Of a DNA stretch of 64,000 nucleotides, positions 8,284 to 16,827 are shown in pieces (position 1 is the first letter of the stretch; each line of letters opens with the position of its first letter). The notes under the pieces were generated by a model. It saw only the letters and a list, made by a program, of their open reading frames with translations, was not told the DNA's origin and did not search any database. This DNA comes from Bifidobacterium breve (GTDB taxonomy: Bacteria > Actinomycetota > Actinomycetes > Nanopelagicales > Nanopelagicaceae), in assembly GCA_945889195.1 (NCBI GenBank), contig CAMDBB010000001.1:124001-188000 (forward strand), in the 5' to 3' direction. The translations under genes and the position numbers were made by a program.

Positions 8284-9942
8284 TTAGTGACCTTCTGTCT
8301 TAATGTGTGGATGGTGGAGATCGAATGCCGGACGTTCAGAACGAATGCGTGGCATTGATAAGAAGTTATGGCGTGGTGGTGGACACGATGTAGCCCACTC
8401 GAGAGATGAACCGTAACCCCAAGGGTCATCAACTTCGACCTTTGGAGATTTACGTGTAATCCAGACGTTGACGAAGAATGGAATCATCGAAAGCGCAAGA
8501 AGGAATGATCCAACAGTTGAAATCATATTCATCTCGGTAAAGCCATCGGTAGATAGGTAATCCGCGTAACGACGTGGGAAGCCTTTAATACCAAGCCAGT
8601 GCTGGATGAGGAAGGTGATGTGGAAGCCGAAGAAGAGAGTCCAGAAGTGGATCTTTCCAAGAGTTTCATTGAGCATGCGCCCTGTGAACTTCGGCCACCA
8701 GAAGTAGAAGCCGGCGAACATCGCAAAGACCACGGTGCCAAAGAGAACGTAGTGGAAGTGAGCCACCACGAAGTAGGAGGCTGATACTGCGAAGTCAAGT
8801 GGTGGGGATGCCAGGATGATTCCTGTAATTCCACCGAAGAGGAATGTCACAAGGAAGCCCATTACCCAGAGCATTGGAGTTTCAAAGGTGACGTGGCCGC
8901 GCCACATGGTGCCGATCCAGTTAAAGAATTTCACACCGGTCGGAACACCGATAAGGAATGTCATAAATGAGAAGAAGGGAAGGAGAACCTTTCCGCTGGC
9001 AAACATGTGGTGCGCCCACACAGCTACTGAGAGCGCAGAGATCGCGATGGTTGCAGCGATAAGGCCTTTGTAACCAAAGATCGGTTTACGGCTAAAGACC
9101 GGCAAAATTTCAGTTGCGATTCCGAAGAATGGCAGCGCCAAGATATAGACCTCGGGGTGCCCAAAGAACCAGAACAAGTGTTGCCAGAGCATGGCTCCGC
9201 CGTTAGCTGGATCAAAGATATGTGTACCAAAGAGTCGATCTGATTCAAGTCCTAGGAGCGCCGCAGCGAGCGGTGGGAAGGCAAGAAGTACAAGGATTGA
9301 GGTAAGTAGTACGTTCCAAGAGAAGATAGACATACGGAACATCGTCATACCAGGTGCGCGCATTGTGAAGATGGTCGTAATGAAGTTAACGCCACCAAGA
9401 ATTGTTCCAAGACCTGAGATAGCAAGGCCCATAATCCAGAGATCCCCACCGATTCCAGGAGAGTAAGTGGAGTTCGAGAGTGGAGCGTATGCAGTCCATC
9501 CGAAGGAGGCAGCTCCTCCAGGAGTTAAGAATCCGATTGTTGCTTGGATTGAACCGAATAAGTAAAGCCAGTAGGAGAGCATATTAAGACGCGGAAAAGC
9601 CACATCAGCTGCGCCAATCTGCAGTGGCATGATGACATTTGCAAAACCGACAAAGAGGGGTGTTGCAAACATCAGCAACATAATCGTTCCGTGCATCGTA
9701 AATACTTGGTTGTACTGCTCAACGCTCATGAACTGCATACCTGGACGGGTCAGCTCGGCGCGGATAAAGAGAGCAAGAACGCCGCCGATAAGGAACCAAG
9801 CAAAAGATGTTGCTAAGTAAAGGTAGCCGATGCGCTTGTGGTCAGTTGAGGTGATTGTCTTTACAAATTGGCTTCCAAGCGAAGTCTTCTGAACTCCTTG
9901 GCGGGGCGCTGCAATCGTTGGACGTTCTGCAAATGTTGTCAT
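8284..9942 (-). CDS. ctaD: Cytochrome c oxidase subunit I
   Basis: CtaD is the catalytic subunit of the aa3 oxidase, carrying heme a, heme a3 and CuB and pumping protons. The 552-residue protein has about twelve helices and the expected signatures: an early heme ligand in [13 protein letters not shown], the cross-linked His-Tyr motif HPEVYIL (about residue 263), the paired CuB histidines in [10 protein letters not shown] (about 312), and the heme ligands in [22 protein letters not shown] (about 395). The start codon overlaps the ctaC stop by 4 bp (ATGA), indicating translational coupling. Confidence 0.97.
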   Translation of the reverse strand: MTTFAERPTIAAPRQGVQKTSLGSQFVKTITSTDHKRIGYLYLATSFAWFLIGGVLALFIRAELTRPGMQFMSVEQYNQVFTMHGTIMLLMFATPLFVGFANVIMPLQIGAADVAFPRLNMLSYWLYLFGSIQATIGFLTPGGAASFGWTAYAPLSNSTYSPGIGGDLWIMGLAISGLGTILGGVNFITTIFTMRAPGMTMFRMSIFSWNVLLTSILVLLAFPPLAAALLGLESDRLFGTHIFDPANGGAMLWQHLFWFFGHPEVYILALPFFGIATEILPVFSRKPIFGYKGLIAATIAISALSVAVWAHHMFASGKVLLPFFSFMTFLIGVPTGVKFFNWIGTMWRGHVTFETPMLWVMGFLVTFLFGGITGIILASPPLDFAVSASYFVVAHFHYVLFGTVVFAMFAGFYFWWPKFTGRMLNETLGKIHFWTLFFGFHITFLIQHWLGIKGFPRRYADYLSTDGFTEMNMISTVGSFLLALSMIPFFVNVWITRKSPKVEVDDPWGYGSSLEWATSCPPPRHNFLSMPRIRSERPAFDLHHPHIKTEGH

Positions 9943-10709
9943 GCTGCGCTCGCCTTCAATGAGTCAAGATATTTCTGATACTGCTCTGGAGTTACAACTT
10001 TGACCTTAAAGAGCATCTGTGAATGGTTTCGCCCGCAGAGGATGTTGCATCGGCCGGGGAACTCACCCAACTTATTGGCGGTGAACTGGAGCTTGTTGGT
10101 TTCACCTGGCAGGTTCTGCATCTGAATCATGAATGCTGGAATCCAGAATCCATGGACCACATCAGTTGCCGTCAAAGTGAAGCGAACCTTTTCGCCTTGT
10201 GGAAGATACAAAGTTGGTGGCTGGGCAGGTGTTCCTGTAACAACTGCCTTATCTCCCGCTTCTGGGTAACCAAACTGCCAAGACCACTGGAAGCCATTGA
10301 CGTTGATCTCATGCTTAACCGGTGAGGTCTTATCAACAATTTCTGTCTGCTTAATGGCAGTGAAGTAGAAAAGTACAAAGACGATAATGAATGGAATTAC
10401 TGTGTAGAGAATTTCAACGGGGATGTTGTACTGCGTCTGCTTTGGAAACTCGCCCTTGCTCGCAGATGCACGATGGAAAACAGCTGGCCATAAAAGTAGA
10501 ACGAGAGTAATAATTCCAACTACCGCTGCTGCGATCCAAGCTCCTTGCCAGAGTGAGATCGAGATGTCATTGACGCTGGAAGCATCCTTCGGGAATCCCA
10601 TGCCGGAAATGTTCTTTGTATCAAAAGAGCAACCGCTCAGCGCTATTGCGAGTGGCGCGAGAACCGCAGCCGCTCGGACTGGGCGCCATCGGCGCGAAGT
10701 ATGAGACAT
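9939..10709 (-). CDS. ctaC: Cytochrome c oxidase subunit II, lipoprotein
   Basis: CtaC holds the dinuclear CuA centre that receives electrons from QcrC. The 256-residue protein starts with a lipoprotein signal ending in a LSGC lipobox (Cys about residue 27), followed by two membrane helices (about 53-75 and 96-116) and a periplasm-facing cupredoxin domain with [13 protein letters not shown]. CuA ligands are visible as the His of VVHGFW and the Cys/Cys/His/Met set in [14 protein letters not shown]. Divergent from the gene at 10733 with only 23 bp between them; a TATCCT element sits 7 nt from its ATG. Confidence 0.97.
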   Translation of the reverse strand: MSHTSRRWRPVRAAAVLAPLAIALSGCSFDTKNISGMGFPKDASSVNDISISLWQGAWIAAAVVGIITLVLLLWPAVFHRASASKGEFPKQTQYNIPVEILYTVIPFIIVFVLFYFTAIKQTEIVDKTSPVKHEINVNGFQWSWQFGYPEAGDKAVVTGTPAQPPTLYLPQGEKVRFTLTATDVVHGFWIPAFMIQMQNLPGETNKLQFTANKLGEFPGRCNILCGRNHSQMLFKVKVVTPEQYQKYLDSLKASAA

Positions 10710-10716
10710 AGGGCTA

Positions 10717-10722
10717 AGGATA
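10717..10722 (-). promoter_or_regulatory. Leaderless -10 element TATCCT for ctaC operon
   Basis: TATCCT lies 7 nt before the ctaC ATG at 10709 and there is no room for a leader with a Shine-Dalgarno site because the divergent gene starts 23 bp away. Confidence 0.55.
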
Positions 10723-10732
10723 GTGGTGTGGT

Positions 10733-11794
10733 GTGCATGCGCTCGCCGGAGCGAGTAGCGTTCATTCGGTGGTTCGTGTCACAGGAAATTTCACCTCTGA
10801 AAACCCGCTCCATCCTGCCGCCAAAGAGGCGTTACTGGCGGCTTTTGACCAAGGCTGGGCTGACCCAAAGAAGATTTCACAGAGCTCTGCACGTGCTGCG
10901 ATCCTGAGAAATCAATCGCTAGAAAACATCGCCAACCGCCTCGGTCTTCGCCCAGATGCAATAGAAATCATAGGAGAGCCGGCGCTCGGCCATTTCCTTG
11001 CAATCGCCGGACTCTTATCCCCCACCCAGAACTTTGCTTACGCATCCATCGACAAAGGAAAAATTCGTGCCATCGCCCGCGCGCATTCTGGATCGGTGCA
11101 AGAGCTGGAAGTCGATAGCGAAGGTCAGATTTTAGAAACATCGGCACTGACCGATGACACAGTTCTCTCTCTTCAATTGGCTAACGGAGAAACTGGAGCC
11201 AATCAAAAGTATCGCCCGGCTCAAGGAGCGAAACTTGCAGTCGATGCTACCGCCTCAGGTCCACGACTTCCGCTCCCCGAAAATTGGTCAACCGCGCTCT
11301 TTGATGCCCAATCGTGGGGCGGTCCATCGGGTCTTGGAGTTCTGGCAATTAACGACTCTGCATACACCTACCCGTTGCCTCGAATTGCGCCCATTAAATC
11401 CCCGGGTACTTTCTCACTCCCTCTGCTGATTGCTGCAGCAATTGCCTTAGAGAATTTCACGCCAGAAGATCCCGAAATTCGCAGTTATCTCATCGACTCT
11501 CTTTCAGAGATTGAAGGCGTAGATATCGTTGCACCGAATACAGAGTCGCTGGCAAATAAAATTTCCCTGTACGTCTCAGGGGTTGCGGGAGAACAATTGG
11601 TGCGCGCCTTAGCTGAAGATGGAATCGATATCGATTCTGGTTCTGCCTGTTCGGCGGCAGATCTACAGCCCAGCCACGTCCTGGCAGCGATGGGATATCC
11701 AACAACTGGCCATCTCCGATTGACGCTTCATAGTGGAACTACGCGCAGTGAAATTGACTCGCTAAAGGAAGCCTTCTCTCGCGCGATTTCTTAG
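10733..11794 (+). CDS. Class V aminotransferase / cysteine desulfurase-like protein without PLP lysine
   Basis: The 353-residue protein has the class V fold of NifS/IscS enzymes: an N-terminal segment like PLHPAAKEALLAAFDQGWADP, a central LAVDATAS with the pyridine-contacting Asp171, and a C-terminal cysteine loop DSGSACSAADLQPSHVLAAMG with Cys306. In active desulfurases the PLP lysine sits in an (S)xHKxxGPxGxG motif; here the aligned stretch is DAQSWGGPSGLGVL, and residue 194 is serine. It may be an inactive or repurposed desulfurase, or belong to an actinobacterial subfamily that shares this change. The GTG start at 10733 is the first in frame. From memory the same family occupies this place beside ctaC in Streptomyces. 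Confidence 0.8.
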   Translation: MHALAGASSVHSVVRVTGNFTSENPLHPAAKEALLAAFDQGWADPKKISQSSARAAILRNQSLENIANRLGLRPDAIEIIGEPALGHFLAIAGLLSPTQNFAYASIDKGKIRAIARAHSGSVQELEVDSEGQILETSALTDDTVLSLQLANGETGANQKYRPAQGAKLAVDATASGPRLPLPENWSTALFDAQSWGGPSGLGVLAINDSAYTYPLPRIAPIKSPGTFSLPLLIAAAIALENFTPEDPEIRSYLIDSLSEIEGVDIVAPNTESLANKISLYVSGVAGEQLVRALAEDGIDIDSGSACSAADLQPSHVLAAMGYPTTGHLRLTLHSGTTRSEIDSLKEAFSRAIS

Positions 11795-12768
11795 GCTGGT
11801 AAGTGGGCCGCGATCTCACTGACCGCGCTCTCGCCATATGCTTCTAAGAAGCGGGCAAGAAACTCGTCGCGAGTAAAGCGATATTCCTGAGTTCCGGTGG
11901 TTTCAATAACGTAGGTTGCAATCATCGACCCTAATTGGGCGCAGCGCTCTAACGAAAGCCCCCAAGCAAGTCCTGCGACAAAACCTGATCTAAATGAATC
12001 GCCAACTCCAGTTGGGTCAATCTTCGCCTTCTCTTTGGCGCAGCGAACCTTGATAAAAGTTCCATCTTTACTCTCAACGCGCGCACCTTCAGATCCTTGC
12101 GTGACAACGCGGTAGGTCACTTTCTCTAGAATTTCGCGATCGCTCCAACCTGTCTTTTGAATAGCTAGCGCAAGTTCGTATTCATTCATAAATAGATATG
12201 TGGCCCCGGCAATCAACTTCTTAATCTCTTCACCACTCATGCGCGCCATCTGTTGTGAAGGATCAGCTGCCACAGCAACTCCCATTGATAGCGCTACTTC
12301 TGTGTGGCGCAGCATCGCCTCAGGGTCATCTGGAGAAACTACTAAGAGATCTAACTTGCCGACCTTATCCATGATCGGTTTAAGTTCGATGTTGCGCGCC
12401 TCAGACATAGCGCCCGGAAAGAAGGATGCGATCTGGTTAAGTTCAGTATCAGTGGTCACTGTGAAATGCGCAGTGTGTTGTTCGGTGGAGACAAGGGCGT
12501 GAGAAGTATTGACTCCGTGGCGCGTAAGCCAAGCATCGTAATCCGCGAAATCTTTTCCAACCGCTGCAATCAAAATTGGATTAAGTCCAAGCACACCGAG
12601 CCCAAATGCGATATTGGCAGCGCATCCCCCGCGACGGACATCGAGCCCATCTACGAGGAATGAGAGAGAGACTTTTTCAAGTGAGCCAGCAACTAAGGAA
12701 TCTGTAAATTTGCCCGGAAAGGTCATGAGATGGTCTAACCCGACTGAACCTGCCACGCCTATTTTCAT
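11791..12768 (-). CDS. adoK: PfkB-family kinase, probable adenosine kinase
   Basis: A 325-residue ribokinase-fold sugar/nucleoside kinase. It has the N-terminal glycine-rich RRGGCAANIAFGLGVLG block (about residue 45) and the C-terminal anion-hole and catalytic-base motif DPTGVGDSFRSGFVAG (about residue 260). The position next to ctaC and the DPTGVGDxFRxGF form match the adenosine kinase AdoK (Rv2202c) of mycobacteria, which converts adenosine to AMP in purine salvage; a different sugar substrate cannot be excluded. It overlaps the end of the upstream convergent gene by 4 bp. A TTAGAT element lies 7 nt upstream of its ATG. Confidence 0.82.
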   Translation of the reverse strand: MKIGVAGSVGLDHLMTFPGKFTDSLVAGSLEKVSLSFLVDGLDVRRGGCAANIAFGLGVLGLNPILIAAVGKDFADYDAWLTRHGVNTSHALVSTEQHTAHFTVTTDTELNQIASFFPGAMSEARNIELKPIMDKVGKLDLLVVSPDDPEAMLRHTEVALSMGVAVAADPSQQMARMSGEEIKKLIAGATYLFMNEYELALAIQKTGWSDREILEKVTYRVVTQGSEGARVESKDGTFIKVRCAKEKAKIDPTGVGDSFRSGFVAGLAWGLSLERCAQLGSMIATYVIETTGTQEYRFTRDEFLARFLEAYGESAVSEIAAHLPA

Positions 12769-12775
12769 AGGCCGT

Positions 12776-12781
12776 ATCTAA
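12776..12781 (-). promoter_or_regulatory. Probable leaderless -10 TTAGAT for adoK
   Basis: TTAGAT is 7 nt before the ATG at 12768; same sequence and spacing as before the class III aminotransferase. Confidence 0.35.
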
Positions 12782-12808
12782 CTACAAGCGATGAAGGCTA
12801 AGTACTTG

Positions 12809-13168
12809 TTAGCTAAAGGAATCGCCGCATGCGCATGAACCACCCGCATTTGGATTATCGATTGTGAAACCTTGCTTCTCAATGGTGTCAACGAAATCGA
12901 TGCTTGCACCCATGAGGTATGGATCGCTCATCTTGTCCACGACAACTTTGACAGCGCCAAATGAGCGAGCGATATCGCCTTCTTGATTGCGATCGTCGAA
13001 GTAGAGCTGGTAACGAAGACCTGAGCAACCACCTGGTTGGACTGCAACGCGAAGGTAGAGATCATCGCGGCCTTCTTGAGCAAGAAGGGCTGCAACCTTC
13101 GCAGCCGCCACATCAGTAAGGGTGATACCGGTTGTGATGTCGACAGAAGTTGTTGTTTCAGTAGTCAT
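12809..13168 (-). CDS. erpA: HesB/IscA-family Fe-S cluster insertion protein
   Basis: A 119-residue A-type iron-sulfur carrier. The three cluster-binding cysteines are visible: one in QPGGCSGLRY (about residue 48) and two in GGSCACGDSF at the C-terminus. Such proteins receive clusters from the SUF machinery and pass them to apoproteins. Placement directly divergent from nadA, whose product needs a 4Fe-4S cluster, and near the desulfurase-like gene fits that job. Its ATG is preceded by TATCCT at 6 nt. Confidence 0.92.
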   Translation of the reverse strand: MTTETTTSVDITTGITLTDVAAAKVAALLAQEGRDDLYLRVAVQPGGCSGLRYQLYFDDRNQEGDIARSFGAVKVVVDKMSDPYLMGASIDFVDTIEKQGFTIDNPNAGGSCACGDSFS

Positions 13169-13174
13169 GCGTAA

Positions 13175-13180
13175 AGGATA
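13175..13180 (-). promoter_or_regulatory. Leaderless -10 element TATCCT for erpA
   Basis: TATCCT with a 6-nt spacer to the ATG at 13168; no Shine-Dalgarno sequence is present. Confidence 0.55.
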
Positions 13181-13227
13181 GCCGCGTCAGGTTGCCGATG
13201 CGAACCGAAACACAGGAGAATTGGGCC

Positions 13228-14373
13228 ATGACCATCTCGCTGCAGGACTTATTGGTCCTTGGACAAGGGCGTGACCTTGCCTCAGAGCGTGGCGTTTCAT
13301 GCACAGGCGAACTTCCTGCAGCCAGTGATCCTGACCTCGTTGCACGAGCGGTAGCTGCCCGAGCTGGTCTTGGTTCGCGTGCGCTGATTCTGGGCCATCA
13401 CTACCAACGCGATGAAGTTATTCAATTCGCAGATATCACCGGCGACTCATTTAAATTAGCGCAAGCTGCGTCAGTGCAGAGCGATGCTGAATTCATATTC
13501 TTCTGCGGAGTTCACTTTATGGCTGAGAGCGCAGACATTCTCACCTCACCACAACAGAAGGTGATACTTCCTGATTTAGCCGCCGGTTGTTCGATGGCGG
13601 ATATGGCAACAGCATCACAGGTGCAAGAGTGTTGGAAAGAGCTTGAGCGAATTGGTGTAGCCAGCACAACAATCCCTGTTACTTACATGAACTCATCCGC
13701 TGCCATAAAGAGTTTTACTGGTGAAAATGGTGGAACCATCTGCACCTCATCCAATGCACAAAAAACTATGGAATGGGCGCTCACAAAGGGAAGCAAGATT
13801 CTCTTCCTCCCCGACCAGCACCTTGGTCGCAACACAGCTGTTCTATCTTTAGGGCTATCTCTCGACGATTGTGTTCTCTGGAATCCTTGGAAACCGATGG
13901 GCGGCCTCACGGAAGATCAAATCAGGAGTGCGGCTGTCATTTTGTGGCGCGGACACTGCTCGGTTCACGGACGCTTCACCCGAGATTCTGTAAATGAAGT
14001 TCGCGCGCGTATTCCAGGAGTCAATGTCATTGTGCATCCTGAATGCACCCACGATGTAGTTACTGCAGCAGATGTTGTAGGTAGCACCGAGAAGATTATT
14101 CAGACAGTTTCTCAATCTGCTCCAGGTAGTAAGTGGGCGGTAGGAACAGAGCTCAATCTCGTCTCGCGCCTTGCCGCCAATAACCCAGATAAAGAAGTCG
14201 TCTTTCTCGATAAAGCAGTCTGTTACTGCTCAACGATGAATCGAATTGATCTGCCACACCTGGTCTGGGCGATGGAATCAGTGCTGGCCGGCCATATCGT
14301 CAATCACATCAAGGTAGATGAACGGGTGGCCCGTTTCTCGAAGTTAGCCCTTGACCAGATGCTCGCCCTATAG
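13228..14373 (+). CDS. nadA: Quinolinate synthase
   Basis: NadA condenses iminoaspartate with dihydroxyacetone phosphate to quinolinate in NAD synthesis and carries one 4Fe-4S cluster. The 381-residue protein has HHYQRDEVIQFADITGDS near residue 60, FFCGVHFMAESADIL (about 92), GCSMADMA (about 121), HPECTHDVV (about 272) and CYCSTMNRI (about 330), which include the cluster cysteines. I chose ATG 13228 because AGGAGAA ends 7 nt upstream; the longer frame to 13192 would begin with TTG and gives non-conserved residues. Neighbours nadB and nadC are not in this window. Confidence 0.94.
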   Translation: MTISLQDLLVLGQGRDLASERGVSCTGELPAASDPDLVARAVAARAGLGSRALILGHHYQRDEVIQFADITGDSFKLAQAASVQSDAEFIFFCGVHFMAESADILTSPQQKVILPDLAAGCSMADMATASQVQECWKELERIGVASTTIPVTYMNSSAAIKSFTGENGGTICTSSNAQKTMEWALTKGSKILFLPDQHLGRNTAVLSLGLSLDDCVLWNPWKPMGGLTEDQIRSAAVILWRGHCSVHGRFTRDSVNEVRARIPGVNVIVHPECTHDVVTAADVVGSTEKIIQTVSQSAPGSKWAVGTELNLVSRLAANNPDKEVVFLDKAVCYCSTMNRIDLPHLVWAMESVLAGHIVNHIKVDERVARFSKLALDQMLAL

Positions 14374-14374
14374 T
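14369..14374 (+). promoter_or_regulatory. Leaderless -10 element TATAGT for DUF3043 gene
   Basis: TATAGT spans the nadA stop codon and lies 6 nt before ATG 14381, which supports that start over the longer frame beginning at 14351. Confidence 0.5.
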
Positions 14375-14380
14375 TGCGCC

Positions 14381-14905
14381 ATGACTGAAGCCACTAAAAA
14401 AGGACGCCCAACTCCAAAGCGCAAAGAGGCAGAAGCTGCTCGTAAAGTTGCATCTCTTGCACCTGCTTCAACAAAGATCGAGAAGAAGCGCGCCAAGGAA
14501 GCATCTCGCGCAGCTCGCATCACAGCTCGCGCTGCCTATATGCGCGGAGATGAGAACGCACTTCCCGCACGCGACAAGGGGCCAGTTAAGAGATTTGTTC
14601 GTAACTACGTAGATACACGCCGCTCCATCGGTGAGTACTTCCTGCCAATTATCTTTGCAGTTTTGATCATGACGCTCGTTCCGCTTCCAGCATTTCAACT
14701 TGGAAGTATCGCCCTGATGTACGGAGTTCTCTTGATCTCTGTCATCGATGGAATTTTCCTTAGCCGCAAAATCAAAGCTGCTGCGGCAGAGCGTTTTCCT
14801 GGTGGAGAGTTCAAGGGCATCGGAATGTACGGATGGCTCCGCTCAACTCAGATGCGACGCATGCGTATGCCTAAGCCACAGGTAAGTCCTGGGGATTCAA
14901 TCTAA
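14381..14905 (+). CDS. DUF3043 family membrane protein
   Basis: The 174-residue protein has a long basic, alanine-rich N-terminal region (KKGRPTPKRKEAEAARK, then repeated KRAKEASRAAR), the conserved ARDKGPVKRFVRNYVDTRRSIGEYF block, two membrane helices (about 93-113 and 118-137) and a basic tail. This is the pattern of the actinobacterial DUF3043 family, whose function is unknown. The basic N-terminus may contact membrane lipid or nucleic acid, which is only inference. It follows nadA directly, an arrangement I recall from other actinobacteria. Confidence 0.88.
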   Translation: MTEATKKGRPTPKRKEAEAARKVASLAPASTKIEKKRAKEASRAARITARAAYMRGDENALPARDKGPVKRFVRNYVDTRRSIGEYFLPIIFAVLIMTLVPLPAFQLGSIALMYGVLLISVIDGIFLSRKIKAAAAERFPGGEFKGIGMYGWLRSTQMRRMRMPKPQVSPGDSI

Positions 14906-14926
14906 AAGAGAGTTTTACCCCAAAGT

Positions 14927-15928
14927 TTAGGGACGTGGATTGGGGCTGACGTTCTTCTTAGGATCGCGCTCTGCGACCTTTCCAATAGCGCCATCAATCG
15001 CCTTCATTACCTCAGGAGGTAACTTCACACCGGATGCCTTGACGTTATCTTTGATCTGCGCTGGTTTGGTAGCGCCCATGATTGCGCTAGAAATATTTGG
15101 ATTCTGCAGCACCCAGGCCAGCGCCATTTGAGACATTGAAAGATCAACGCTCTCTGCAATTGGCTTAAGCAGCTGCACAGCTTCAAGAACATCGTCTTTC
15201 ATCCAGCGCGAAATCATTGCGGCACCGCTCTTCTTATCGGTTGCACGTGATCCAGCTGGAGCCTTCTTTCCAGGAAGGTACTTGCCTGTTAAGACTCCTT
15301 GCGCCATCGGCGACCAGACTATTTGGCCGATTCCTTCGCGCTGAGATAGTGGAACAACTTCGGCTTCAATAACTCTCCAGAGCGCTGAGTACTGCGGTTG
15401 ACTGGAGACAAATCGGTTGTAGCCACGTTGATCCTGAATCTTAAGTCCGCGAGCTATCTGCTCTGCAGTCCATTCAGAGAATCCGACATACATGACCTTT
15501 CCTTGGCGTACTAGGTCATCGAGTGCACCGAGAGATTCTTCGAGAGGAGTTTCGAAATCAAATCTATGTAGCTGATACAGATCAATGTGGTCAGTATTAA
15601 GACGCTTCAAGGATGCGTGGCATGACTCCATGATGTGTTTGCGTGAAAGTCCGCGATCATTTTTTCCTGGACCTGTTGGCCAATACACCTTGGTAAATAG
15701 TTCGTAGGATTCACGGCGTACGCCTTTGAGAGCTTTAGCGAGAACTACCTCAGCCTTTGTATTTGCATAGACATCTGCTGTATCAAAGGTAGTAATTCCT
15801 TGATTGAGCGCCTCTCGTACGCACTTAATTGCAGATTCTGTTTCAACCTGGGATCCATGTGTAATCCAATTTCCATAGGAAATTTCTGAGACATACATTC
15901 CGGTACTGCCAAGGCGTCTATATTCCAT
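14927..15928 (-). CDS. Aldo/keto reductase
   Basis: A 333-residue NADPH-dependent TIM-barrel oxidoreductase. The catalytic tetrad is visible: Asp and Tyr in FDTADVYANTKAE (about residues 50-55), Lys in LFTKVYWPTG (about 80) and His in DLYQLHRFDFETP (about 120). The C-terminal cofactor region reads AIMGATKPAQIKDN. The opening MEYRRLGSTGMYVSEISYGNW resembles the AKR11/KCNAB-like group that reduces aldehydes. Physiological substrate unknown. It is divergent from the riboswitch-controlled cassette. TAGGGT lies 6 nt before its ATG. Confidence 0.92.
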   Translation of the reverse strand: MEYRRLGSTGMYVSEISYGNWITHGSQVETESAIKCVREALNQGITTFDTADVYANTKAEVVLAKALKGVRRESYELFTKVYWPTGPGKNDRGLSRKHIMESCHASLKRLNTDHIDLYQLHRFDFETPLEESLGALDDLVRQGKVMYVGFSEWTAEQIARGLKIQDQRGYNRFVSSQPQYSALWRVIEAEVVPLSQREGIGQIVWSPMAQGVLTGKYLPGKKAPAGSRATDKKSGAAMISRWMKDDVLEAVQLLKPIAESVDLSMSQMALAWVLQNPNISSAIMGATKPAQIKDNVKASGVKLPPEVMKAIDGAIGKVAERDPKKNVSPNPRP

Positions 15929-15934
15929 CCGCCT

Positions 15935-15940
15935 ACCCTA
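15935..15940 (-). promoter_or_regulatory. Leaderless -10 element TAGGGT for aldo/keto reductase
   Basis: TAGGGT with a 6-nt spacer to the ATG at 15928. Confidence 0.55.
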
Positions 15941-15998
15941 GAGCGGGCGTGGTGAGTTGCCAACAACCAACCGCTGTGGTTCTCTTCGCATACAACTT

Positions 15999-16139
15999 CA
16001 TAGGTGGCTTGTAGGGGAAGTTCGGTGAAATTCCGACGCTGACCCGCAACCGTAAGAATGGCTTCCAAATCTCGAAAGAATCTTGTCGAAAGAATCTTCT
16101 AGAGAACTTTGGTGCTATTTAAGTCGGATTACCTACATG
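15999..16139 (+). ncRNA. Cobalamin riboswitch aptamer
   Basis: The stretch contains the conserved cobalamin (B12-box) core in order: AGGT and GGGGAA at 16002-16018, GGTGAAATTCC at 16024-16034, and GCTGACCCGCAACCGTAA at 16038-16055, then a variable arm and the closing GTCGGATTACCTAC at 16123-16136. CAT/ATG and AGGT/ACCT at the two ends can pair to close the structure. It lies in a 334-bp gene-free stretch (15929-16262) directly upstream of the SCO2322/ECF cassette, which is the expected target: these riboswitches shut off corrinoid uptake genes when adenosyl- or methylcobalamin is plentiful. Confidence 0.93.
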
Positions 16140-16151
16140 TCACTTGTTTTT

Positions 16152-16185
16152 GACCAACACCCGCCGAGGTTTGCGGGGTGTAGTC
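16152..16185 (+). other. GC-rich stem-loop downstream of the riboswitch aptamer
   Basis: GACCAACACCCGC and GCGGGGTGTAGTC can pair, with small bulges, around a GAGGTTT loop region. It lies between the aptamer and the coding region and may be part of the switching platform; no U-tract follows directly, so it does not look like a standard terminator. Confidence 0.4.
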
Positions 16186-16229
16186 CAAAGGTTTTAGGCT
16201 GTTTTTTAGCCGAGCGCTAGCGAGCTACC

Positions 16230-16252
16230 CCTGTGAGACTTCCTGACACAGG
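16230..16252 (+). promoter_or_regulatory. Shine-Dalgarno-sequestering hairpin of the cobalamin riboswitch
   Basis: CCTGTG at 16230-16235 is exactly complementary to CACAGG at 16247-16252, whose last two bases are the first of the GGAG ribosome-binding site (16251-16254) for the gene starting at 16263. This suggests that ligand binding blocks translation initiation rather than transcription. Confidence 0.55.
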
Positions 16253-16262
16253 AGTTCCACAC

Positions 16263-16802
16263 ATGAAGAAAAGTACATACATCACAATCGCGATGAGCAT
16301 TGCTCTCACATTTTCACAGGTAATTACGATGCCAGCAGCACAAGCTGCATCTAAAGGTTGGCGCTACTGGGGATATTTTCAAGCAGCTCCAGGTGCAACT
16401 GAATGGAAGGCGGCTATGACTGGCCCAACGGTTGATATCGAAGATGGGGCCGTTGAAGGATGGTCTTTCGTCTTTAGTAGCGATGATGTTCCATCTGCTG
16501 CCCCGCTCGTCAAACCAAGCTTTTCCAAGATTTGCGGAAAGGTGAAGAAGGATCCAGATACAAAGCGGATCGCTCTCGTCATTGATTTTGGCAGCAAGGC
16601 CTATGCACCTAAAGGCGAGAAGGTGCCAAGAACTATCGTTCGCTGCGTAACAACAGCTAAGGGATCACAAGGAATCGATGTCTTGGGCCAGGCCATAAAG
16701 GTTCGCTCTGCGGCCTCAGGACTCATCTGCGGATTTAATGGATATCCAAAGAAAGAGTGTGGCGTAGAGATTGAAACTCCAGCCGCACTTCTTAAGAAGT
16801 AG
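16263..16802 (+). CDS. SCO2322-family secreted protein of the corrinoid-uptake cassette
   Basis: A 179-residue exported protein with a signal peptide (basic MKKSTY, hydrophobic core, AQA-A cleavage near residue 28). The mature part opens with SKGWRYWGYFQAAPGATEWK and has DIEDGAVEGWSF, ICGKVKK, RIALVIDFGSKAYAPKGE and SGLICGFNGYPKKECG, a pattern I recognise from the SCO2322 family next to ECF transporter genes in actinobacteria. Three or four cysteines suggest disulfides. Function is unknown; as the first gene under a cobalamin riboswitch it may bind or deliver a corrinoid at the cell surface. GGAG lies 8 nt upstream of ATG 16263. Unlike many relatives it shows no C-terminal membrane helix. Confidence 0.85.
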   Translation: MKKSTYITIAMSIALTFSQVITMPAAQAASKGWRYWGYFQAAPGATEWKAAMTGPTVDIEDGAVEGWSFVFSSDDVPSAAPLVKPSFSKICGKVKKDPDTKRIALVIDFGSKAYAPKGEKVPRTIVRCVTTAKGSQGIDVLGQAIKVRSAASGLICGFNGYPKKECGVEIETPAALLKK

Positions 16803-16827
16803 CCAGTTCGATTAAAGAGCTCTGACG

